Under the pieces are notes generated by a model. The model was given only the letters and a program-made list of their open reading frames with translations, was not told the origin of the DNA and ran no database searches. The translations under genes and the position numbers were made by a program. Shown here in pieces: positions 28,401 to 41,188 of a stretch of DNA of 64,000 bases (position 1 is its first letter; every line of letters begins with the position of its first letter). The stretch is taken from assembly GCA_963662155.1 (NCBI GenBank), contig OY759266.1:4462526-4526525 (forward strand), given 5' to 3'. Source of the stretch: Lamellibrachia columna (lineage: Eukaryota; Annelida; Polychaeta; Sabellida; Siboglinidae).

Positions 28401-31400
28401 ACCCTTTGGTGGGTGTAATTGGTTACACACTATAGCAATATGGGCAACCCATTGGTGGGTGTAATTGGTTAGACATTATAGCAATATGGGCAACCCTTTG
28501 GTGGGTGTAATTGGTTACACACTATAGCAACCCTTTAGTGGGATACTCGTCATAGTCAACAAAGCACAAATGATACCTATTGAATATTGCCCAGTTGTTC
28601 TTAGCCTTGGCACAAAATAATGCAAAATAATTGCTTCAGGTTAAAGAGAAACTAGGGATGTTACCCTACAGTCTTGATATTCCCCAGGATATATGTTGAT
28701 CCCCAATCCTTATGATTTGATACCCCCACACACACCTCTGCTGCCTTGCACTTGCTGCGATCTGGCTCTTACATATAGGTTAAGGTTGTCATGCTGTTTT
28801 TGACCACTTAACATGACCTTCCGGGAATATGTCTCTGTGGCACTTCAGTAAAGGTTGCCTTGACAGCAAACGTACCATGCCAATGATGATCCCAGAGCTC
28901 TCAAATTCCTCAAATGCCTTGCTCTTTGGTTTCTTCTTCCCTGGCTTCGAGCCATCTCGCTTGTTCACAACTTGGTTGCTGTTGGCTGGAGTTGTTTTCT
29001 CAAACTTACGCACTCGGTCCTTCACGGATATCGCATTATCCTCGCTGTTCTTTCTCTCTGCTGCACGTTGTCTACTTCTGAAACATAGAACATTGTGCAG
29101 ATGTATAGATTAGGGACATGTGGAGGGGACAGGTTACTTTCCATGTAATGGTAGGTAAATGTCTGTGTTTACAGAGAACTACCAAACAAGAATGTTTTGT
29201 TGAAAAATTGTTGTCTATGCATTTACTCTGGTTAGGATGAGGGTACGCTGTAATTATGAATATTAGTGGTAGGTTTTTACAATGGTTGTGAGAAATATCT
29301 GATTTTAGCCCAAAAGTAATTTCTCAACACACAGTCTTACGGTACATTATTGGACTGAACTGTTTTGTATTAAATTTGTATTGTAAAATGCTGTACTGGT
29401 AAATATTGGAATTAGTCATCCTTGGTAAGAATAAAATGGTTATGATTATATTTGATTAGATTATACATCTGCAGAGTTGTGCAGTGTGACTGTGTCAGTG
29501 GACTTGTTCAACTAGGTCAAGGGTCTACATTATAACGCAGTTAACTTTCCACCAAAGTGTAGACTTCTATTTTGAAGGAATTAGCATTATGTGCATTGGT
29601 TCAGAAAGCAAAGTTTGAATAAATCAGTATGATGGGTGGTTTGTGAAATGGTCCGAAGGTGGAGTAAAGATAACATACCTTCAGAAAAGCCACCATGCAA
29701 CACATTAACAGGGGCCAGCTGACAGCAATGATAAAGTAATTATTTACCTTATTGGGGCCATGGCAGCTGCTTCAGCTAACTGACTGCAGCAGACAGACTG
29801 ACCACAGAGTGGACAGAGGTCAGTCTGACTGCAGCAGACAGACTGACCACAGAGTGGACAGAGGTCAGCTCACATGTGTTTCTGTCCTGCTGACTTCACT
29901 AACCCTCACTCTGAATGTGCTCACAAGTTGAAAGTCCTTCCTCATTTCAATTTGTTTGCTCATTTTAGAGTAATTTAGTAAAAACTTTAATATATCAGGT
30001 ATCCACTACAACATGTCAGCCCTAGTATCCACTACAACATGTCAGCTCTAGTATCCACTACAACATGTCAGCTCTAGTATCCATTACAACGTGTCAGCTC
30101 TAGTATCCACTACAACATGTCAGCTCTAGTATCCACTACAACGTATCAGCTCTAGTATCCACTACAACATGTCAGCTCTAGTATCCACTACAACGTGTCA
30201 GCTCTAGTATCCACTACAACGTGTCAGCTCTAGTATCCACTACAACGTGTCAGCTCTAGTATCCACTACAACTTGTCAGCTCTAGTATCCACTACAACTT
30301 GTCAGCTCTAGTATCCACTACAACTTGTCAGCTCTAGTATCCACTACAATGTGTCAGCTCTAGTATCTGCTACAATGTGTCAGCTCTAGTATCTGCTACA
30401 ATGTGTCAGCTCTAGTATCTGCTACAATGTTTCAGCTCGGTTGTGCAAATGTGTTGTTTAGTTTTGGTCAAATCATCAGACAAACTTTTTTTTTTATTCA
30501 GCGAAAAAAGGGCAAACGTGGCCTGGCTCTACATACTATGACACAAGGCCATTCACGCTTTTACAATTTACCCAATGTAACGATCAAATTCAATTCTTTT
30601 AAGTTTGCACGCTTCTATTAAACCGAATGTGTATATTACTTAGACTGTCCATACTCTATTGATTTGAACATGAATGAACCTGATTCATAACAGACTAAAA
30701 TTTAATGAGTTGAGTTGATATTGTGGTCAGTGCCATGTTTTGAATGAGGTTAAGGCAGGATCTCTACGTAAGATGTTGTGTAAGTATTTAGATTTGACAA
30801 GACAATTATGTACAAGATAATTGCTGTGAAACAAGGGTCCTGAGCACTCCTGCCAAAACTGTAGCATTTCCATATCTTTATTCTGAATTTTACTTTAATA
30901 GTTATGAATAATTATGACAAATATTTTATTTGTTGCATACATGTATTATACATTTTGGTACGTGACAATAGCCATATTGTCTGGGGTTTAACAGGTTATT
31001 TCTGTCACGAACCATGTACTTGTATAAAAAAGCAGTCTATTTTGATAATATTATTATGCAGAAACATCATCCTTCTGAAGAAGTTAACATGAAACTATCT
31101 TATCTCACTGAGATATAGACAACAGATAATATGGAGTTTACTTCAGTACCTAATGTCTCCATACAGCGTAGTGATTCTCTACAGTAGCTGTAGTTCTCAC
31201 AGGAAGCAAAGGGTTAACATGAATTTGTACAATGATAGCTGTGATTCCTAATCTCAGCGGGAGAATTCTTCATGTCTCAGCATTATATTAACCCCCTCCA
31301 GATCCTATTTTAAGACCACTTTGTGCTAAGATGAACCAGTCTAGGTAAGGTGGTATGTGAGACAGGACTGTGATATGTAGATTGGAAATCTTTGGCATTA

Positions 31401-34400
31401 GTAAACAAATATACGAGCTGCACAATGTGTTGAAACACTAAAGTAAACATCTAAGCTACAACAATGGCTAAGAATTAATTAAATCTGTTGCTAGACACAT
31501 TACTGTTGTGGTTACTGTTGCTGTGTCTGCTGTACTAATTAAATATTAATTAGGGTGAATGCCAAGGGGCAGGTTTATCACCCCTCATATGAAACATTCA
31601 GCAAAGGAAATGCAAAGTACCATTTTGGGTGATCTTTTAGTCCATCCTGTCTATTCCTTGAATGTTGTTTATGTAGTTGTGAAATCAGATGTTTCTCAGC
31701 CTAGGAATATGGCAGTAACTGGATTATGTGCTCTGGAGGTCATAATGGTTATCAAGACTAAATCCTGAGTCTGGCCAGTTGAATTATTGCCTACTTGAAC
31801 TGGAGGTTAAGGTCAAACTGGCCGACCCTCTAGTGGGACCCTCTAGTGACGGTGGACCCCCATGGTACACACTGCACATAACACAGATCTGCGCTGATAT
31901 TTCATAAATATATTTTCATCAATAGATTAATACAGGATGGGTTGGTTTTCAAATTCCACTGTATTGCAAGTGTTACTCAGTGTTCAGGATGATCATTAGA
32001 ATGCGTATTAGTATTTATTGTTTAGATACTATTCGACTGTACATGCAAGAAAAACAGATATGATACCATGCCACCTCTGTTTAATAAGCTCAGTATTCAT
32101 CAAACATACTCTGAACACAACCATAAAGTTTGAAGGATTTAATAGAAATGTATACTAATTTTATTGGTTACTACAAAGTCAGTGAATCAGTGTAGCTATG
32201 CATTCTAAACAATGAGATAATCAAACCTCTATGCCTTGAAAACTAGCTGTTTTGTGTGGAACACCTTATCAAATTTTGCTTAGGTTGTATGAGAAGTCAA
32301 TGAAGTTTTGGGGTTGTGATGCAGGTTCTCCGTATATGTTTCATCATGAGCCTCTCCAGAATACCCTGTACGTGTTTCCATCATCACTGAGACATTTCAG
32401 TCTTTGTAAACAAAATACCTGCTCTGGGCTTTAAGTTTGCTGTTGGTAAAGTTGTTACGTACCATGGTAGTATATTCTGTTTCACATGACCTGTATCAGC
32501 TGTAGCCATGTGTCATGCAACCTACTTCTTAACAGGTCTTAACATTGGTGTCACAGTGTCTGTATAAATATTTACAACTTGGACAGTCAGTCTTGTTGAA
32601 AGGATTAACATATTACCAAAGCTCTCAATTGTGTGCTACAGGAATTAATGAAGAGTTATTTTGTCAACACTGACGGCTAAACAGACATGACGGTACTTAC
32701 TGTCTTGTCTTCTCGTTGCCATTCTTGTCGTTTCCCCACATCCCTTCCACGGGGATGCGGACATCTTCCCCGCCATCACCACGGCGACTGCCTCCCTGGG
32801 CATCAGCTGATTTCCTGGCAATAAATCCACTGGATTCTTCGTTATCTTCATCTGTGTCTGAGGACTTACTCTTGGCACAGCAACACCAGGTCAGACCCAC
32901 CAACAGGATGAGACCAAACAATCCCACTAGGGTAACTACAACAGTAACTACCCCCACACCTAGGGCGTGGGGTTGCTCTGTGAGCATGCTGCCCAGGATG
33001 GTATCTCCAGGGTTTTCCCTCATGGTTAGGTCAACACCCTGATGGGGTATTGTACTATAGTCTACAGAGACACAGCCATGCTGTCCTGGGTTGTGTGAGC
33101 ACGAGGACACAACGGCGCCCTAGGTCGGCCAGCGAACTGGAAGAGCTGGCATCAGTCGTGTCGTGATGGCAGCCAGCTTGTTCAAGTCCAGGAAACTGTG
33201 AGTCAGGCACCCTCTCCCAGCATTCTCCTGTTCCCAATAACTGGTCCCAGCTCCTCCCTCAAGTACCCAGACTGCCTTGGCCTGGAGGCTGCCACTGTAA
33301 TCTGATCAGCTGCAGAGGAACCAACATAGGCTACTGGCACTTATTTAGTACAGCCACAACACTGGGGCAGTTTAGTAATCCATTACACAACAACTCCCAA
33401 GTTGTAGCTGACTTGTAGCCGCTCTCACCTTGATGCTGGCACCTTGGTGGGGTCTGCAACATAAACAGAGCGTGTCAGTAATGGAAAAGCTGACAGAATA
33501 AGAATAGCTGGATGCTTCTAAGAAAACACAGGCAGAGGGGAGTTAGGTCACAGTGGAATAAAGGCCTTTTGTTATCCTGACAGAATGAAGGCCCTTGACC
33601 TTGTGGAACGTTATTATTTAAAACAGATGTTTAAGTCTGTGAATTGAAACTGAAACTAATGAGTTTAATCTTTGGACAAAAACATATTAAAATTGTAGTC
33701 ATTATAACCACTATAATGTAGTAAATGTAGTCATTAACCACCAAAATGAAGTAAATGTAGTAATTAAACATTGTAAATGGATACTTTTGAAGGTGTATAA
33801 AGTCCTGATATTTAATTTCAGTAGCTTTTTACATAATACACCTAGAACAGTTAATAATTTTTTTGTAAAACCAGATTGATACTGAGAGTGATAAACTTTC
33901 TGATGATGTTTGGTTTATTTATGTGCAATACAGTAGAACTCTTCTAAAGCGGCCACTCAAATGACTGAGATAAAGTGGCCTGATTAAAGGGGTGGACAAA
34001 TTGCATAGGCTGGTCAGATATACAGATATTGGAAAAACAGACTGTGATAGATTGGATGTTTTCAAGGGGTGGCCACTTTGAGGGGTTCTACTGGATTTAG
34101 CCGTAAGCTTTGCTACTATTAAATGAACAGAGACAAACTAAATAACTGAGTGGTCTAGCATTCCTGTTACATGTGTAATACAACAGCTGGTTTTGCCGAT
34201 TACCTAATACCCAGCTGTGAGTAATCTGTCCTAGGGTGTTGTTGGATCTGGATCTATTCCAATTAATCTTCATCAAACTACTGATTATTTTGGATTATCC
34301 AGACCGGCATGGATGGGCAGTTCTAAAATATATTATGTTCGCCAGTCATATGATGTGTAGTTTTATTGTCTTCTTGTTTTGTCAAATAGAAGATGTTAGC

Positions 34401-37400
34401 AGTTTTGAAATCCCAGCTAGATTCCTGCATATTCTAATTTATTAATTAATTAATTTTTGTTCCATTATTTGTCCATTCACTTAACATATCCACATCATAT
34501 AAGTTTCTTGGTTGTATTCTTTGTACCAATTACTGTTTATCTCAGCACTACCAAACCACAGTCTTCTTGTGAATGAAACAGAGTTATCTACAACAATATT
34601 TCCTGTGACATACTGTAGCCATGTACCACATCCTAACAGCATGCCCTGCCTATTGGTTATTGTACACTGTCTATTTATAACAGTGTTGTTAATGCTGCAT
34701 CTTATAAGCCTATATGTGGATCTATTGTATGTGTCCTCTCTGACCTCTTCACAGAGAGAAATGGCAATTCTATTTGTCATGGAGATTTGCAGAGACGTCT
34801 CTGGAACAAATAGGACAGCCCAGAGACGGCAGAGAGGCTCTGTAGGTTGCTCCTGTCTCTCCACATGCAGGGCATGTCTCAGTTCCCTTCTACCAGTGGA
34901 CAGACAAATAGAATAGTCCCTCTGTGTATATTGTGTCTATTTATAGCAGTATAGTTAGAGCTGTTTCTTATAGGGCGTATCTTTATCTACACCTGGGAGA
35001 TTTATCAGGATGCAAATCAGCTGTGCCAGTCATCTGTCCCAGTCATCTGTCCACTATTACCCTGCACTGGGGGCACAACTATTCATGGATTGTGTAATTT
35101 AACATTTTACTATCAGCTGCCAGGATTTGATGAGTCCTGTTATTTGCGCTGTTTATCGATGACATCACAATACTGTGCCCAGTAATAGCCATTATTACTG
35201 GCTGTGTGTATATATATATATGTGATGCACCAATATCTGGGGGCATTCGGTGTAAACTCGGTGCTATGACGGTGCACTTAGTTACTTGTTTTTCGTCTCA
35301 CATTAAAAATCTTTCATCTCACCTTGAAAAAAGCAAGAAGAAAAAAACAGCAGACAAGAGAAAAAAGGACAAGAACTAGAGAAACCAGGTTGTCATCCCA
35401 TACATAGAAGGTTCAGAGGGTTGATCGGGTCCTGAAGAAATATGGGGTGACCACAGCCATGCGTCCCCATACAACACTGAGACGTGTGTTGGTACACACA
35501 AAGTAGAACCAGAAGAACAGGGTGAATTAAATAGCGTGTAAGAGTTGTGGCGCAGCTTCCACAGGAGAGACAGGGAGATTGTTTAAGACCACAATGAATG
35601 AACACAAGAAAGATGTAGAGAATGCACAAAAAGAACATAACACAAGGAGCAAAAGGAAGAGGTCACAGTCCATCACCAACAAGACCATCCTTACGGACCA
35701 CAGTGGGGACCGGTGGTCTAATGGTTAGAGCACCCGCCTGTCGATCGAGAGGACGCTGGTTCGATTCCACCTCTGCGGTTTCGAAGTTTCGGCTATTTCG
35801 TTCACTCTACTTTGCCTGTGTCTATGGGAAGAGACATTAAAAGCTGTTGGTCCAAACTCCTGCGTTAGCTCAAGATTGGGCAGTTTGGAGTATAACTACT
35901 TGAGACTTGAGACACACAACCACCGACAACCATATCATAGACTGGGACTGGGAGTGAAAGTGGTAGATAGGGAGTCACACAGAAGGAGAAGACTTGTGAA
36001 AGAGGCCATATGGATACATAAAACCAATGCAGCGATCAACAGAGACGAGGGCAATTACGAACTTCCTGATGTGCACGATGACGTCATGCAACGTCATTAG
36101 TACTGATGAAATCGCCTTGATAAGAATTAAGATGATGAAAATTTCTACAAAGGTAAAAACAGTTTGGATATGTCAAAATAACCATTTCAACATAAAAACA
36201 AACTATCTTGAGAAATGGATAGCCTGTGTCTTTTCTGTGGCTAATTTTCACAGCCTTCCCAGTGATATGCAGCCAACAGGTGTGTTATTTCATCAAATTA
36301 ATAAAGATAGCTGAAATTAAATATCTTGTAATTAAGCTGTAGGTCTCTTCTACATGGTGCCTATGCCGGGGGAAGTAAAAGTTCCCACTTTTATATATTT
36401 TACCCCCCCCCCCAGTTCCCACTGGGGGGGGTAAATGGTAAACATGTAACTTGTTGTGAACTAACTCTAAAAAAAAGAAAATTCTAAAAATAAACACACT
36501 GGTCAGTGCGCTATGCAGTAGTGGTTGAGCCAACTTTGTTACACGTTGAAATGCTATCTCGAAACAAGGAAACTAAAGGTAAGGTAAATTCTTATATAGC
36601 GCGGTATCCAGTCTGTAGGACTGCTCAAAGCGCTTTACACTTCACCCCCTGGCAGACCTGTTCATTCCAAGGCCATCTCAACTTCTCTGGGAAATATTCA
36701 GCCACACTGCAATTGCTGCGTGAAGGCTATTCATTCACATATCCACCACTGTCTGTATTACCAGGTAGCTGAGTGAACTGTGGCAATGTGGGGTGATCAA
36801 ACTTGCCAAAGGTTCGAAGCGACCACAGTCGGATTTGAAATTGAGAGTGTGGCCTTCTAACCGGTATGCCATCGTGCCCCACAGTGGCAGGTCTACTTCT
36901 GATGCAGGATGTGTGAGTTAGTGTTGCCAGGATGCAGGGTCCAAGTGGTGCCAGGATGTAGGGTCCAAGTGTTGCCAGGATGCTGGGTCCAGCTGCTGTG
37001 ATACATCTATCCTGTTACAGAAGTACACATATGATGCGTCCTCTTGTATGGTCAAATACATGCCTTACTTCTGGGAAACACTGACCAATGTGGGTTGTCT
37101 CAGACTCACACCTGAAGCATCATATGCATTTCTCCTAAAATACTTTTGATGCTAGGCAGATTACATAGTTTGATAGATGGTGACACTTGATCAGAACATG
37201 AATGCTATAGGCTGGTTCACTAATTAAATTGTTTGGCTATTGGCTACAATTTTTCAAGTAAAAAATATGGATTTCAACCGAACATGTCTAATTGACTCTC
37301 ATGACATCGACTACTAATGTTTTCAACAACAACCAGACATAGGTATTATTACTAGCAGTGCTATGAAACAACAGTAATAATAACAGTAGCAGAAACATTA

Positions 37401-40400
37401 CAGCTGCAGCAGCAGTTTTTGACATCATGGAGTAGTGTTCTACGTCCATGCCAGGCCATTTAGACCTGCGAGACCTGGGCTAACTTCTGTTTTCGAAGGC
37501 ATCAGTGCATTCGTGGAATTTTACATTTCCCTGGATGCAGCACGAGTCTTACAGCTTGGATGGGGGGGGGCCACGCTGCAGATGGAAGACCGGGAAACTG
37601 GCCCAGCAGCTGAAGCACTGATGCACACTGTTATTGTGCACTTGACCCCAAATGTACAGGTCTATCCAGAAATAAAAAAGAACACTTGGTGACATACGAT
37701 AGTGTGCCATCCTAGATGGCTGTAAGTTGACAAGCTGACAGTGCTGATCATATCTTACAGTTCTTATTATCATGTGACATTGGTTGAAATGAGCCAAAAC
37801 TGAGAAATATGCCATGGATTTAGAGAAAGGAGAAATTGCAAAAGGAAAAAAAAGATATGGTTAGAATATTTAATGGAAAAGGAAAAAGATTTGGAGAAAG
37901 AAGATTATGTTGGATGGATTGGGGGAAGGTGTCCCTGGCTGGCATAAGATGTGAAAGAGAGGTTAGTGTAGAGAACATCACTGCATCTGCCAATGGTCAG
38001 AGAGATTACAGTGTCAACAGTTTAGTTGTATCTAGTAACATACTGGAAGACAGGACAAGCTTGACGCATTGAGAGTAATTGCAGTTACATGCTGAATGTA
38101 GTATTCAGACAGCAAATCTTACATTTTACTCATATTTCCTAGATATGACATCCATCCAACATTACCATTTTCTTAGTGTATTCTCTTGCACATAATTTAA
38201 TGTAACCTTACCTACTTGTGAGCACTGTCAACTTGTAGAGACCTTCAATATATGGCAATTAGAAGCACATTGCCAGGTGTATTCGTAGTGCCAGTGTGAA
38301 CTGATCAATTCTTTTCACGGCACACAACTATTGATCCAATAAGAGAGGTAGAATTCCTTGCAGAATTAATAGGATTACCCACTACTGATGCAAGGAGGAG
38401 CTTGTAGGATTAATTTTCACAAATTAATTACATGTTGTCTTAAGCTAAGGATTTCGTAAATTGTCTTTCTGAGTTGCAGATCATCCCGACTTGATCTTAT
38501 AAGAAATATCTCAGGGTTAGATATTGCAGAAGATATTTTAAATATCCCATAGCAACTACAAAACTGGGAAATAGTTAAAGTTCCTCCTCAGTTCCATTTT
38601 TTCACTCATTGCATTTCAGAATAATTTCATGAAAAATCAAACCTTCCTAGTATCCACTATGACATGCTAGCTCATTTGCGCAATTTTTTTATTTAGTTTT
38701 AGTTTGACATCATCAACAAACTATTACATTATTTTTGACTGGTTTTGATGATTTGATTTGATGATTTGAAGAAATGTTTGCATCTTTTTTAAACCTTGTG
38801 GTAGCACATATTACTTAAAATATTCACACACAACAGATTTGAACGAACCTGATTCTCGAAGGACTAAACCAATTGAGGCAGGAGAGTGAACGTTGTGTTT
38901 GTCAGAACTGGTGCAGACAATTATGCACTTGTTCTAACAATAATAAGAAAGCTTCTTTCGCTCCTAATTCCTCAGAAACCAAGCACAGAGCACATCAAAA
39001 CAAAGGGTTAGTCAATCTTGTAATTATTGGTAAACAATATTAAAGTTAACAGATGGATGCGTATGCTAGGGAGTTATGGAGGGTAAGCACAGTTAAAAAG
39101 ATAGGTCATATGCTAGGGTGTTATAGAGGGTAGGCACAGTTAAAAAGATAGGTCATATGCTAGGGAGTTATGGAGGGTAGGCATAGTTAAAAAGATAAGA
39201 CATTAGTCATATGCTAGGGTGTTATAGAGGGTAAACACAGTTAAAAAGATAGGTCATATGCTAGAGAGTTATGGAGGGTAGGCATAGTTAAAAAGATAAG
39301 ACATTAGTCATATGCTAGGGTGTTATAGAGGGTAAGCACAGTTAAAAAGATATGTCATATGCTAGAGAGTTATGGAGGGTAGGCACAGTTAAAAAGATAA
39401 GACATTAGTCATATGCTAGGGTGTTATAGAGGGTAGGCACAGTTAAAAAGATAGGTCATATGCTAGAGAGTTATGGAGGGTAGGCATAGTTAAAAAGATA
39501 AGACATTAGTCATATGCTAGGGTGTTATAGAGGGTAAGCACAGTTAAAAAGATATGTCATATGCTAGAGAGTTATGGAGGGTAGGCACAGTTAAAAAGAT
39601 AAGACATTAGTCATATGCTAGGGTGTTATAGAGGGTAGGCACAGTTAAAAAGATAGGTCATATGCTAGAGAGTTATGGAGGGTAGGCATAGTTAAAAAGA
39701 TAAGACATTAGTCATATGCTAGGGTGTTATAGAGGGTAAGCACAGTTAAAAAGATATGTCATATGCTAGAGAGTTATGGAGGGTAGGCACAGTTAAAAAG
39801 ATAGGTCATATGCTAGAGAGTTATGGAGGGTAGGCATAGTTAAAAAGATAAGACATTAGTCATATGCTAGGGTGTTATAGAGGGTAGGCACAGTTAAAAA
39901 GATAGGTCATATGCTAGAGAGTTATGGAGGGTAGGCATAGTTAAAAAGATAAGACATTAGTCATATGCTAGGGTGTTATAGAGGGTAAGCACAGTTAAAA
40001 AGATATGTCATATGCTAGAGAGTTATGGAGGGTAGGCACAGTTAAAAAGATAAGTTTTCTAAAAATAAAAAAATTGTATTAAATGTTTCCTACTGAACTA
40101 ACACTAACATGGAGTGAATTCCAAAGCTGGTGTTTGCTGAGGTGTCTGAAAGCCATGGGAGTAATGTTGGCAGTATTCTCCATGTGGGCTAGCTCCCAGC
40201 TCCGTGGGAGAGCCCTTCACCAGGTGCGGGCAGGTAGGCCTGCTCTGCCAGACAAGCGCCACTTGAGGTTTTTTACAGCATGGAGGGGTGTAATCAGTGT
40301 GTGTGAAGGATAACAGCTGCTGCGTTTGTATTACAATTGCAGCCCAGGAGTTGGGGATCAGTTGTAGAAAATTTTTGATAATTGACAGACATTCCTCAAT

Positions 40401-41134
40401 TGGCACATCCTGTTCAGACATCCCTTCTTTTTGCAAAATCAATGTCTTTCTCAGCTATTCTACCAGCCGATGTCGCCATTCCGAAGAGTTAGAGCACCCG
40501 TCTGTCGATCAAGAGGATGCTGGTTCAATTCCACCATTGCTGAATACGGCGATTCAAAGCTTGGGCAGTTTCGTTCAGCCCACTTCACCCATGTCTTTCG
40601 GAAGAGACACTAAAAGCTGTTGGTCCCTTATTTTATCAAATTAAACAGCCAGTTTTGTAGTATATGTATTTCGCTAAATACCAATACGTTTGTACTGTGC
40701 ACTATCCAGAGTATGTGTAGTATGTTGTGGTAGACCATCTGTCTTAAATGACCAACTGCTGTTGAAAGACCATCTTTAACAATTACCTGACCTGAGGTGC
40801 ATTGCTCTTAAAATAGCATCTTATTTTAGAGGTTACCTTGCCAGTCTTGAAAGATACACCTGATTTAAAATAACAACCAGACTTGGGGGTCAATTACATT
40901 ACAAGGTGTATATCAATTCCAATTACGCACCAACTACAAATACCAATTCCACCTCAAAAATACCAATTCTAATTACAAAATACCTATTCCAATTATCATT
41001 TCCATATGGAAATAAAAGTGTGTGAACAGAACAACCATAAACATAGTCAGTGACAAAACTAACATCTATTTTAAAGCTGCTTTATTTAATTTTTGCACTC
41101 ATAAAGTCAGCTGCATTGTAATTGAAAAACCAAT

Positions 41135-41188
<54 letters not shown>

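Noticed and set aside
34481..34916. Overlapping 127- and 134-codon frames
   Set aside because: Open on both strands with no motif, homology or splice support.
35711..35782. tRNA gene
   Set aside because: A and B boxes are present but the segment continues into a shared tail found in a second copy, and I could not fit a cloverleaf with confidence; called a SINE.
37435..37692. 85-codon plus frame
   Set aside because: No motif recognised and overlapped by an equally long minus frame.
40104..40442. 112-codon minus frame
   Set aside because: Looks like an old repeat, with no recognised domain and no splice sites compatible with the nested gene.
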